This document shows, piece by piece, positions 48,594-56,898 of a DNA stretch of 56,898 nt; within the stretch, counting starts at the first letter, position 1, and each line of letters opens with the position of its first letter. The stretch is from Lachnospiraceae bacterium (GTDB taxonomy: Bacteria > Bacillota > Clostridia > Lachnospirales > Lachnospiraceae): positions 74,284 through 131,181 of the forward strand of contig JAILQS010000015.1 of assembly GCA_024698865.1 (NCBI GenBank), in the 5' to 3' direction. The position numbers and the translations under genes were made by a program. Below the pieces are notes generated by a model. It did not search any database. It had not been told where the DNA came from and saw only the letters and a list, made by a program, of their open reading frames with translations.

Positions 48594-49673
48594 CTAGTAT
48601 ACAGTCTTCCATTCTTCAATATTAGAAGGATCAAATTTGAATGGCGCACCAAGAATTACTTCTGTTCCACCATCTCCGGCATCTACAACTTCGTAATCTC
48701 CCATATCACCTGCAGTAAAGCTTTCTCCTGCTGCTCCTGTGATTTCTCCGTTAACGAGAGCTGAAGAAACGTATGCACCAAGACGTCCTACATCGATTGG
48801 ATTCCATAAATACATGTATGGGCATGAATGTGCATCGTCATCACCAATGTATTCTGCCATTTCGGATGGAAGTCCAAGACCGGTAAGTTTTACTTTGGAT
48901 TTCTGATCCTGAAGTACTTTTGCTGCTGCAGCGATGCCTACAGTTGTAGGTGCGCAGATAACTTTTAAGTCAGGATAGTTAGAAAGTAACGCCTGTGTCT
49001 GGTCGGTAGATTTCTGTGGTTCATCATCACCGTAAGCAACTTCTACAAGCTCAAGTTTGGAGTACTTGTCATCTGTTTCCATTGCTTCTTTCATTGCATC
49101 AATCCAAGCGTTCTGGTTGGTTGCCTGTGATGTTGCTGAAAGGATGGCAAACTGTCCTTCTCCACCGGTAATGTCAAGAATTGCTTCCATCAAGGTTGTA
49201 CCGATTTCTTTTGTTCCTGCCTGGTTAACAAATGTCATACGACTGTCTGAATTTGTTTTGGAATCAAGACAGGATACTTTGATTCCGGCATTCATTGCAT
49301 CTTCTAAAACTGCCTGAAGTGCATTCTCATCATTTGCAGCGATACAAATTGAAGATACTCCCTGTGAAATTAAAGAGTTGATTACTTCAATCTGTGCATC
49401 TGCAGTAGCTGCCTGAGGATGTTTGATAATAGCGTCTGTTCCGGTGAGTTCCTTGATTACATCTGAAAAACCTTCTGCCATTTTTTCATTGTAAGGGTTT
49501 CCGGCAGCTTTGGTTACCAGGGCATATCCTCCATTTGATGCCTCTGTTGTTTCTTCTGCTGTTTCAGTGTCTGCACTCTTACTTGCGGTTGTGTCCTCTT
49601 TGCTTCCGCATCCGGCTAATAATGCCGCTGTAAGACACATACACATCAGCATGCTTAATAGTTTCTTTCTCAT
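48594..49673 (-). CDS. rhaS: Rhamnose ABC transporter substrate-binding lipoprotein
   Basis: Periplasmic-binding-protein-like sugar receptor anchored to the outer face of the membrane. A lipoprotein signal ends in LLAGCG with Cys22 as the lipid anchor. An acidic linker follows, then a type I sugar-binding fold (YALVTKAAGNPYNEKMAEGF, ICIAANDENALQAVLEDAMN, DVGRLGAYVSSALV). Length 359. Strong GGAGGAG ribosome site. Sugar identity is inferred from the neighbouring rhaM and rhamnosidases; autoinducer-2 or other hexose/pentose binding proteins look similar. Confidence 0.87.
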   Translation of the reverse strand: MRKKLLSMLMCMCLTAALLAGCGSKEDTTASKSADTETAEETTEASNGGYALVTKAAGNPYNEKMAEGFSDVIKELTGTDAIIKHPQAATADAQIEVINSLISQGVSSICIAANDENALQAVLEDAMNAGIKVSCLDSKTNSDSRMTFVNQAGTKEIGTTLMEAILDITGGEGQFAILSATSQATNQNAWIDAMKEAMETDDKYSKLELVEVAYGDDEPQKSTDQTQALLSNYPDLKVICAPTTVGIAAAAKVLQDQKSKVKLTGLGLPSEMAEYIGDDDAHSCPYMYLWNPIDVGRLGAYVSSALVNGEITGAAGESFTAGDMGDYEVVDAGDGGTEVILGAPFKFDPSNIEEWKTVY

Positions 49674-49766
49674 TTTTTGCTCTCCTCCATTTTTTTATTT
49701 ATGTAACAATCTGCACAAATCCTGCGTTAAGAGATTTGACAGACTGAAAACATACTTCTTCATATC

Positions 49767-50765
49767 CTATGCCGTTTTCTTCTTTGTAAACGCCATCGAA
49801 ATGTTTGGTACAAGTACCGCTGCAATCAATAAAATTCCAAGAATAATTAAGATCAGCTGTGGATGCATATTAATCTGTCCCAAACCGATTCTTAAACATA
49901 CAATGGTGAATCCGGAAATGATACCGCCAAGTAATCTTCCCTTTCCACCGGAAGTAGAAATACCTCCGAATACCGCCATTGCAATAGCATCCATTTCAAA
50001 GCCTTTTCCTGTTGTTGTATTCGCTCCGTACAGGATGGAAGTAAGGAACAAAGCACAGATGCCTGCCATCAGTCCGGTCGCTGTAAAGATTAACAAACGG
50101 ATTCTTTGCACCGGAACACCGGAATAATATGCTGCTACACGATTAGAACCAATTGCATACACATTTCTTCCAAATGTTGTTCTGGACAATATCACCGTAA
50201 AAATAACAGCAAAGACAATTACCACAAAGAATACAACCGGCACCATACCGATTTTTGCAGATATTGCTTTATACCCTGCAGTGTCAGTAAGTGAAATGGA
50301 TCCTCCACTTCCAAGTGCGATTTCTGCAATTCCAAAAAAAATAATCTGGGTTGCAAGTGTTACAATCATTGGTGGAAGTTCGGTAAACATTGTCAGAATG
50401 CATCCATTTACCAATCCACAAAGCATTCCGACTACTATCGCAATAACCGCTGCCACAAGGAACGGTACACCGTTATTTGTGGCAATACTTGCCATTGTTG
50501 CCGACAGACAGACGATAGCACCTACGGAAATATCAATATCTCCCAGCACGAGAATATATGCCATCGGAAACAATAAAAACATCTCAATCAAATACTTTGG
50601 CATCTCACGAAATACATTACGAATATTGTATGTAGGTGAAATGCAGATACATAATACATTTACCAGTATAAATAAAAGTATCATCATACTTTCCCAACAT
50701 AACAACCTGCTCTTAAGGGATTTATCCGGCGTGTTGCTTATTGTTCTTCCTGATTTTCCTGCCAT
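49767..50765 (-). CDS. rhaQ: Sugar ABC transporter permease (rhamnose)
   Basis: Inner-membrane permease of the ribose/rhamnose (CUT2) family, 332 residues with eight to ten hydrophobic helices. Characteristic features are the early GDIDISVGAIVCLSATMASI and the cytoplasmic coupling segment FGGISTSGGKGRLLGGII, which contacts the ATPase. It follows the other permease gene with two bases between and precedes the lipoprotein gene by about 90 bases. Which of the two permeases corresponds to RhaP or RhaQ is arbitrary here. Confidence 0.85.
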   Translation of the reverse strand: MAGKSGRTISNTPDKSLKSRLLCWESMMILLFILVNVLCICISPTYNIRNVFREMPKYLIEMFLLFPMAYILVLGDIDISVGAIVCLSATMASIATNNGVPFLVAAVIAIVVGMLCGLVNGCILTMFTELPPMIVTLATQIIFFGIAEIALGSGGSISLTDTAGYKAISAKIGMVPVVFFVVIVFAVIFTVILSRTTFGRNVYAIGSNRVAAYYSGVPVQRIRLLIFTATGLMAGICALFLTSILYGANTTTGKGFEMDAIAMAVFGGISTSGGKGRLLGGIISGFTIVCLRIGLGQINMHPQLILIILGILLIAAVLVPNISMAFTKKKTA

Positions 50766-50767
50766 GA

Positions 50768-51760
50768 CTACATCTCCCTTCCTTTCAGAACATTTTTGTC
50801 CATTGTTCGCTGGGTTACAACATTTAACACGATTACAACAAGAATAATCAATCCTTTTACCGTGTTTTGCGCAATGGCATCAATGCCTACTAATGGAAGT
50901 GCTTTTGCAATGATAGCAATAATCAATGCACCAATCAAAGCTCCTCCAACACTTCCGCGTCCGCCGGTAGTACTTACACCACCAATTACGCAGGCTGCGA
51001 TTACGTCCATTTCCTTCGCGTACATCATGTTTGGCTGTGCGGATGCATAAACCGTAACCGCCATCGCACCTGCAAGACCTGATAGAATTCCCATAATCAA
51101 ATATACAAAGAACTCCACTCTGTCCGCACGGATACCGGAAATCATAGTCGCCTCGCGGTTACTTCCTACCGCATACACCATTCTTCCAACTTTTGTCCAT
51201 TTCATTACGATAAAAAATATCGCGTAACAAACAATCACAATCCAGATAATATTGTTGATTCCAAGGACACTGTTTAAGGCAAAATCCTTAAAACTTCCAA
51301 GTGCATCTGCGCCTGCCCATTCATCACTGCTGACCATATAAGCAGCTCCACGGAATATGTACATAAATCCCATGGTTGCAATGATTGGAAGAACTCTTCC
51401 TTTGGATATCGTAAGTCCAACAATTGCTCCACAAACCGCTCCAATCAGGATTGCAATCATAAAGCACAAAAATGTGTTCGTTACAATTCCTCTCTTTATC
51501 AGCATTCCGACTGACATACCCGATAACGCAAGGGTAGAAGCAATAGAAATATCAATGCCTCCAAGTAACAATACATTTAACATTCCTAATGTCATTACCA
51601 TAATGACTGCGTTATTCTTCAGCATTTCACCAATGGATGAAGGTGTTAAAAAGGATGAATTTCGCATCTGGATAACGAAACATAAAATGATAAGGACAAT
51701 CATCAGACTCGCCTCACGCGACGCTGTAATTTTTCCTAAAATAGATTTTTTGTCTTTCAT
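50768..51760 (-). CDS. rhaP: Sugar ABC transporter permease (rhamnose)
   Basis: Second CUT2-type permease (330 residues), partner of the downstream permease. It shows LLGGIDISIASTLALSGMSV and the coupling motif GGVSTTGGRGSVGGALIGAL. Its ATG overlaps the ATPase gene's stop (ATGA), indicating translational coupling. Two different permeases with one double ATPase match the heterodimeric rhamnose transporter layout known from Rhizobium. Confidence 0.85.
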   Translation of the reverse strand: MKDKKSILGKITASREASLMIVLIILCFVIQMRNSSFLTPSSIGEMLKNNAVIMVMTLGMLNVLLLGGIDISIASTLALSGMSVGMLIKRGIVTNTFLCFMIAILIGAVCGAIVGLTISKGRVLPIIATMGFMYIFRGAAYMVSSDEWAGADALGSFKDFALNSVLGINNIIWIVIVCYAIFFIVMKWTKVGRMVYAVGSNREATMISGIRADRVEFFVYLIMGILSGLAGAMAVTVYASAQPNMMYAKEMDVIAACVIGGVSTTGGRGSVGGALIGALIIAIIAKALPLVGIDAIAQNTVKGLIILVVIVLNVVTQRTMDKNVLKGREM

Positions 51761-53262
51761 GAATTATTTCCCCCATTGTGCTTTTCCATTGCCAGTTCCA
51801 GAATTCCCTCCTGCGATGCTTCATGACAGAGCAACTCTCCAGTCATTTTTCCGTTACACATAACGATGATACGATCACTCATTCCGAGAATTTCCGGCAT
51901 TTCCGAAGAAACCATAATTACGGCGTAACCCTGCTTTGCAAGTTCACCCATAATCTGATAAATCTCAGCCTTTGCTCCAACGTCTACACCTTTCGTAGGC
52001 TCATCCATAATGACCACTTTAATATCCTGTGCCAACGCTTTTGCAACAACGACTTTCTGCTGGTTTCCTCCGGATAAAGTATTCACTTTATCAAAAATGG
52101 AAACTGCTTTTGTATCTACTGACTCCAGAAGTTCTTTGGAAACCTCGCGCTCGGCTTCTTCATTATTAAAGCCATACTTTGCATATTTACCGATTACCGG
52201 TAAAGTAACATTCCTTCCAAGACTCCAGTCCATAATCAGACCTTGTTTTTGTCTGTCTTCCGGAAGAAGAATGATTCCGTTTTTGGAAGCATCCTGCGGA
52301 GATTTTGCTTTCAGTTCTTTTCCCTCTAAAAAAACTTTTCCGGCATCTGCTTTTGTAATACCGCAGATACTTTCCATCACTTCTGTTCGTCCTGCACCTA
52401 CAAGTCCGGTGAATCCAACAATTTCGCCGGCCCTTACATTAAATGAAATATCCTTGAAATAACCGGTTCGTGATAGTCCCTCTACCCTTAACAGCTCCGG
52501 TCCGATTTCCACTTCAGGCTTTGGATACAGATCCTTGATTTCTCTACCAACCATTGCCTTGATCAAATCGTTATTTGTAATTTCATCTACGTTATAAGTG
52601 CCTATGTATTGAGAATCTCTAAATACCGTAACACGTGACGCCAGACGGTACATATCTTCAAATCGGTGCGAAATAAAAATTACGGACACTCCGCTTTCTT
52701 TCAGTTTATCCACAATCTTGTATAACTCCTCAGACTCTCTTTTTGTAAGAGAAGCTGTTGGCTCATCCAGAATAATAATTCTTGCGTTTGTGGAAAGCGC
52801 TTTCGCAATTTCTACCATCTGCTGTTGCGCAACGGAAAGTGTCCCCATCTCCGCAACCGACTTAAAATCTGCGTTCAACTGCTGTAAAAGTGCGTCCGCA
52901 TCCCGATTCATTTTTTTCCAATCAATCATCGGTCCTTTCATCGGCTCGTGGCCTTTGAAAATATTTTCTGCAACCGAAAGGTGCGGATATGAAGTAGGAT
53001 GCTGGTATACCGCCGCAATTCCTGACTCCTGTGCATCCTTTGGTGTCTTAAATTTCACTTCTTTTCCTTCCAGGAACATCTTTCCGAACTCCGGTTTATG
53101 TACGCCCGTAATCACTTTGATAAACGTGGATTTACCGGCACCATTTTCACCCATCAAAGCGTGAACCTCTCCTCTTTTCAGCTGAAAATGCACGTTATCT
53201 AACGCCTTTACCCCCGGGAAAATCTTCGTGATCCCCTGCAATTCCAAAATATACTCCGACAC
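51757..53262 (-). CDS. rhaT: Sugar ABC transporter ATP-binding protein (rhamnose)
   Basis: CUT2-type ATPase with two nucleotide-binding domains in one 501-residue chain. Domain 1 has Walker A GENGAGKST, signature LSVAQQQMVEIAKAL and Walker B IIILDEPTASL. Domain 2 has the usual degenerate Walker A (GLVGAGRTE), a full signature LSGGNQQKVVVAKAL and VVIMDEPTKGVD. First gene of the transport operon, with a GTG start and GGAGGG seven bases upstream. It is transcribed away from the YesN-type regulator gene. Confidence 0.9.
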   Translation of the reverse strand: MSEYILELQGITKIFPGVKALDNVHFQLKRGEVHALMGENGAGKSTFIKVITGVHKPEFGKMFLEGKEVKFKTPKDAQESGIAAVYQHPTSYPHLSVAENIFKGHEPMKGPMIDWKKMNRDADALLQQLNADFKSVAEMGTLSVAQQQMVEIAKALSTNARIIILDEPTASLTKRESEELYKIVDKLKESGVSVIFISHRFEDMYRLASRVTVFRDSQYIGTYNVDEITNNDLIKAMVGREIKDLYPKPEVEIGPELLRVEGLSRTGYFKDISFNVRAGEIVGFTGLVGAGRTEVMESICGITKADAGKVFLEGKELKAKSPQDASKNGIILLPEDRQKQGLIMDWSLGRNVTLPVIGKYAKYGFNNEEAEREVSKELLESVDTKAVSIFDKVNTLSGGNQQKVVVAKALAQDIKVVIMDEPTKGVDVGAKAEIYQIMGELAKQGYAVIMVSSEMPEILGMSDRIIVMCNGKMTGELLCHEASQEGILELAMEKHNGGNNS

Positions 53263-53307
53263 TCCTCTTCCCTCCTTTTCAATTTCTACATCGCCTATGT
53301 TAACAGA

Positions 53308-53339
53308 GAAAAATTTATCCGAAAACAGAAAAATTTTTC
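53308..53339. repeat. Inverted repeat in the rhaT-yesN intergenic region
   Basis: A 9-bp inverted repeat GAAAAATTT/AAATTTTTC (53308-53316 and 53331-53339) with a 14-base gap lies upstream of rhaT. It is a candidate operator for the divergent regulator; A/T richness makes chance possible. Confidence 0.35.
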
Positions 53340-53425
53340 GATTTTGGGTAATTTATTTTTCAATTGTTTTTGGCCGGATTGATTTTTTTCCCACTTTTTT
53401 TTAAAATAGGCATATACAAAAAAAC

Positions 53426-53454
53426 TTGACAAATTAAACTGAAAACACTGATTT
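53426..53454 (+). promoter_or_regulatory. Candidate promoter of the yesN-yesM pair
   Basis: A perfect TTGACA (53426-53431) with 17 bases to TGATTT (53449-53454), a weak -10 box. The weak -10 would fit an activated or weakly expressed promoter. Confidence 0.45.
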
Positions 53455-53495
53455 TTACAGGTGATTTGTGTATTATTCAGGAGAGATATATTGTA

Positions 53496-55049
53496 ATGAA
53501 AATATTAATTGCAGATGATGAAGAAATTACACGTAAAGGCATTATCGAGGCAATCGACTGGATGTCCCTTGGTATATTTGACATTTTGGAAGCAGATGAC
53601 GGCATCAATGCCATCAAAATTGCATTAGAAGAAAAACCGGATATCATTCTTTCTGATATTCGTATGCCACGACTAAACGGCATCGGTTTGGCAGAACAAC
53701 TTACAAAGGCATTGCCTAATATAAGTTTAATATTCATTAGCGGTTATTCAGATAAAGAGTATCTGAAAGCGGCAATTCGTTTGGATGCAGTAAATTACGT
53801 GGAAAAACCATTGCAAATCAGCCAATTGGAGGATGCGCTTCGTGAGGCGGTTGTACGCCACCAGCAAAAACTGGTGACTAGTCAGCTTGTCTCCATGAAA
53901 TCCCTACAAACCTCTTCAAAGCTTGCACTTTTTTTCACAAAACCATCCACCCAAAACAATGAAGATCTCCAAAAACTTCTGGCAGATTGTCCGGACTGGC
54001 CGATAAAGAAAGCTCACTACGTGACCTATTCTCTGAAACTACATCTTCACGAAACAGACAGTTCCTTAGTGCAAAGTCTGTGTGTCGGATTTTCAGAGGC
54101 AGTACAAGACCTTGGTTTTGCTGTGTGCTTTGCCAGAACCCATGGTGTCTATCTTGTATTTCATATTGCAGGTTTACGCCCTTTTAGCGATAGTACTCTT
54201 TGTAACATTGATAAAATATTTATCGATGTATTTGCCAGCCACGCTAATATTTTAATCTGTCGCGGAAGTATCGTAAGCAGTCTGCAAGACATTTATAAAT
54301 CTTATCTTTCTACTGCACTTCACTTGCAAAACGCGTTCTTTTTTGATGAAAATACGGTCTTAAAAGAAGAAGACTTTGACCGTCCTGATAAGAAAGAGTC
54401 TTCTTTACCGGCTTCATTGGAACCGCAATGCTACGAAGAATTGCTTTCCCTGAAAGATACCAAAGGAAGCGAACGTTATCTTAACGAGTTGTATACGTTT
54501 TTCTATAAAAACGTACATTTCCTTCCAAACCATGTAAAAGATATTTACTATAGATTATTTAATTATCTGAGTAACTATCGTAACAAGTTCCAGCTTCCTT
54601 TGGACGCGACTTCACGAAACATCATGGATTACTTTGAACAATCCTTTTCTTACAAAGAGCTGCATCGTACACTGGTTCTTAAGAATACGCAGTTTTTCAA
54701 TGATATCAACTCGTATGTACCGGAGAATTCTACGATTTTTACAATTAAGAATTATATTGCGAAGAATTATTTCCACGAAGATTTGTCCGTAAAAGACATC
54801 AGTGATTATGTTTTTATGTCTACCTCCTATATCTGTACCTATTTCAAAAAGCAGACCGGGATTACACTGAATCAGTATATTACGGATTATCGTATGGAGA
54901 AGGCAAAACAACTGCTAGGCGACGCCCGCTATCAGATTACGGATATTTCAAGCAAGGTCGGATATAGCAACAGTAATTACTTCGGAAAAAGTTTTAAGAA
55001 ATGTACCGGCTACACCCCCAGCGAATACCGGAAGAAAATATTTGAATAA
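53496..55049 (+). CDS. AraC-type response regulator (YesN family)
   Basis: Transcriptional regulator of a carbohydrate two-component system. The receiver domain starts KILIADDEEITRKGI, with phospho-acceptor Asp54 in IILSDIRMP and the switch Lys in NYVEKPLQ. A long linker domain (about 130-410) is typical of YesN proteins. The C-terminal AraC helix-turn-helix pair (about 415-517) contains LSVKDISDYVFMSTSYICTY and ISSKVGYSNSNYFGKSFKK. The ATG at 53496 is chosen because it begins the canonical receiver; AGGAG lies upstream. Its likely targets are the divergent rhamnose operon, from position. Confidence 0.92.
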   Translation: MKILIADDEEITRKGIIEAIDWMSLGIFDILEADDGINAIKIALEEKPDIILSDIRMPRLNGIGLAEQLTKALPNISLIFISGYSDKEYLKAAIRLDAVNYVEKPLQISQLEDALREAVVRHQQKLVTSQLVSMKSLQTSSKLALFFTKPSTQNNEDLQKLLADCPDWPIKKAHYVTYSLKLHLHETDSSLVQSLCVGFSEAVQDLGFAVCFARTHGVYLVFHIAGLRPFSDSTLCNIDKIFIDVFASHANILICRGSIVSSLQDIYKSYLSTALHLQNAFFFDENTVLKEEDFDRPDKKESSLPASLEPQCYEELLSLKDTKGSERYLNELYTFFYKNVHFLPNHVKDIYYRLFNYLSNYRNKFQLPLDATSRNIMDYFEQSFSYKELHRTLVLKNTQFFNDINSYVPENSTIFTIKNYIAKNYFHEDLSVKDISDYVFMSTSYICTYFKKQTGITLNQYITDYRMEKAKQLLGDARYQITDISSKVGYSNSNYFGKSFKKCTGYTPSEYRKKIFE

Positions 55050-55073
55050 TGAAAGGCAAAGGCAGGTTCTACT

Positions 55074-56894
55074 ATGATACGTCTTTTTCAAAATCTCAGA
55101 CTGCAGTTTAAGTTGTCCTTGTCACATTTCATTATTGCAACTGTACCAATGATTTTTGTCATTGTCTTTTTCAATACGCAGTTGTATGAAATGTACATTG
55201 CAAGTGCCGTTCAACAGGAACAGCTTACTGCCTCCGAAACTGCACCAATTATAGAAAAATATATTTCAGAAATTATTGCCGCCAACAAGACGGTTTCCGA
55301 CTCTGATTTTTGCGAGCAGATATTCAATCCCTATCAGCATAAAACATTGTATGAACTTTGTATGGATCCATCTGCTGCGAAATTCCACAATACTGTAGAT
55401 ACCCTCAAACGTCAGGGCTACGTTAAAGACATCAAAATCTATCTGGATACAGATGCAAACAATCCACTGTTTTACTATCCGGAGACGAAAGATATTTTTG
55501 CAGAAACCTCCAAAGTTTCTGTCTCTTATTGGCATGGTATTTTTTGTGGTCGTCCGTACCTGAACAGTCTTTTTTGTCCTTCCTTTTATCTGACAAATAA
55601 AGAAAAAACCACTTACGGTGATCTGGCATACGTAACCAAAAACAGTTTTGTTTATAACAAAGAGCGTGTTCCCTACTATATCACCATTTATTTTTCCTCT
55701 GAGGAGATGAACGAGTTACTGACCAACAACTTAAGCAATGATAGCAACGTTGCCTATATTATTAACGAGAGGGACTCCATTGTTACCTCCACCAATCAGG
55801 CGCTTGCCGGTACATACTATTTTGACTACAATACCGTGCAGGATTACTTCCTTTCTTCCAACAACTTTATTTCCAAGAAAATTGTGGGAAAGGACGTTTA
55901 CGCCTGTCTTTATAACCTTAGAAATACGGACTGGTTTATGATTATAGCTATTCCGTCCACACCGATTATTGAACATGTAAACCAGGTAATCTGGGGGCTG
56001 GCATTAGTCTACTTGATGTGTATCCTAATCTCCCTGTTACTTTCTACGATTATTTCCCGTTCCATCACGAACCGGCTGCGGTCAGTCATCAATCAGATGG
56101 CAAAATCCCGAAATGGTCCTCCAATACCTTTGCCGGATTCGACCTTCAAAGATGAAATCGGTGAACTTGTAAACTCATATAACTACATGACAAGGGTGAC
56201 AACAAAACTGATGGAACGTCAGGTTCAGACTGCGGAAGACTTGCGTATAGCGGAATCCAATTCCCTGCAGGCACAAATCAACCCGCATTTTCTTTATAAC
56301 ACAATGGATATGATTAACTGGTTTGCAAGACAGGGGCGAAATGAAGATGTATCCACTACAGTCCAGCAGCTATCGCGTTTTTACAAACTCACACTGAGTC
56401 GACGTGATGGCATCAACTCCATTGCAGACGAACTGGAACATGCGTCCATTTATGTCTCCTTACAGAATATGCGTTTTAACGATCAGATTGAATTTATTGT
56501 TGACGTGCCGGATATTCTGTACGAATATACCATTCCAAAGCTTACACTTCAGCCAATCATTGAGAACAGTATTTTACATGGGATTATGGAAAAAGAAGTA
56601 AAACAGGGCGTCATTCTCGTAACCGGATGGATGGAGGACGACACCATTGTATTGCTTGTTTCCGACGACGGCATAGGCATTCCGGAAGAGAAGATTTCCA
56701 CACTCTTAGATGATACGATAAATATACACAATCAGACAGGCTCCGGCAACCAGATTGCCATTTACAATACACATCGGCGTATTCAGTTGTTCTACGGTTC
56801 CAATTACGGACTTTCTTACTCTAGCGAACTTGGTGCTGGAACCTCCGTAGAAATTCGTATTCCGGCTTTATTACCTGAGGACGTCCGCAAATAA
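55074..56894 (+). CDS. Sensor histidine kinase (YesM family)
   Basis: Membrane sensor partnered with the upstream regulator (24-base gap). It has a transmembrane helix at about 15-36, a large extracellular sensing domain of about 260 residues, a second helix at about 303-325 and a HAMP linker. The His_kinase motif LQAQINPHFLYNTMD carries phospho-accepting His405. The ATPase domain shows the N box PIIENSILHGI, the G1 box DDGIGIPEEKI and the final GNQIAIYNTHRRIQLFYG. Complete at 606 residues, ending four bases before the window edge. The signal is probably an oligosaccharide or a sugar-bound binding protein; this is inference. Confidence 0.92.
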   Translation: MIRLFQNLRLQFKLSLSHFIIATVPMIFVIVFFNTQLYEMYIASAVQQEQLTASETAPIIEKYISEIIAANKTVSDSDFCEQIFNPYQHKTLYELCMDPSAAKFHNTVDTLKRQGYVKDIKIYLDTDANNPLFYYPETKDIFAETSKVSVSYWHGIFCGRPYLNSLFCPSFYLTNKEKTTYGDLAYVTKNSFVYNKERVPYYITIYFSSEEMNELLTNNLSNDSNVAYIINERDSIVTSTNQALAGTYYFDYNTVQDYFLSSNNFISKKIVGKDVYACLYNLRNTDWFMIIAIPSTPIIEHVNQVIWGLALVYLMCILISLLLSTIISRSITNRLRSVINQMAKSRNGPPIPLPDSTFKDEIGELVNSYNYMTRVTTKLMERQVQTAEDLRIAESNSLQAQINPHFLYNTMDMINWFARQGRNEDVSTTVQQLSRFYKLTLSRRDGINSIADELEHASIYVSLQNMRFNDQIEFIVDVPDILYEYTIPKLTLQPIIENSILHGIMEKEVKQGVILVTGWMEDDTIVLLVSDDGIGIPEEKISTLLDDTINIHNQTGSGNQIAIYNTHRRIQLFYGSNYGLSYSSELGAGTSVEIRIPALLPEDVRK

Positions 56895-56898
56895 AGGC

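Noticed and set aside
53440-53453. Possible cre (CcpA) site TGAAAACACTGATT
   Set aside because: It matches only part of the consensus and lacks the central CG; it is too weak to annotate.

Overview
This 56.9 kb window is most likely chromosomal DNA of a spore-forming, anaerobic Firmicute of the Lachnospiraceae (Clostridia). The case rests on sporulation genes (sigK, spoIIP, gpr), the NfnAB electron-bifurcating transhydrogenase, a CIRCE/HrcA-controlled hrcA-grpE-dnaK-dnaJ operon, strong GGAGG ribosome sites with frequent GTG/TTG starts, a DUF5688 gene, LRR-tailed secreted glycosidases and YesM/YesN regulation. The genus cannot be fixed from sequence reading alone. Nearly all genes are on the minus strand. 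I see no prophage, CRISPR array, rRNA or intact transposase.

Layout. 1-9 kb: a clipped VOC-family gene, metA (acetyl type), ligA, rluF, a membrane-anchored protein with a Q/N-rich repeat tail, tRNA-Arg(CCG), a DUF5688 gene split by a compact ORF-less group II intron, a degenerate GGDEF-EAL protein and a CYTH protein. 9-18 kb: nfnA-nfnB, sigK, a tRNA wobble-uridine modification cluster (trhP, trmR) beside a truncated MltG-like gene, a ylbF-type gene, rnjA and ireB-ruvX-yrzB. 18-26 kb: a diguanylate cyclase, mtaB, a plus-strand HPr-like gene lacking the phosphorylatable His, then thiI, cysteine desulfurase, rsmE and prmA. 25-30 kb: the heat-shock operon with CIRCE and its promoter. 30-38 kb: a multi-hairpin non-coding segment, a HAD phosphatase, hemW, lepA, spoIIP, gpr, rpsT (plus strand, structured leader) and holA.

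38-56.9 kb is a dedicated L-rhamnose acquisition locus: two very large secreted GH78-type alpha-L-rhamnosidases with related C-terminal coiled-coil/LRR modules, L-rhamnose mutarotase (rhaM), and a sugar ABC importer (lipoprotein, two permeases, double ATPase). It is transcribed divergently from a YesN/YesM-type two-component system. The inferred logic is that surface enzymes release rhamnose from glycans, the importer brings it in, RhaM interconverts anomers, and YesMN controls expression. The isomerase, kinase and aldolase are not in the window.

The strongest unexpected signal is the 724-nt group II intron at 5313-6036. It has a textbook 34-nt domain V, no maturase ORF and matching EBS/IBS pairs, and its predicted excision restores the DUF5688 reading frame exactly. 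Next in interest are the nested hairpin block after the HAD gene, the catalytically compromised signalling proteins, and the shared surface module of the rhamnosidases.
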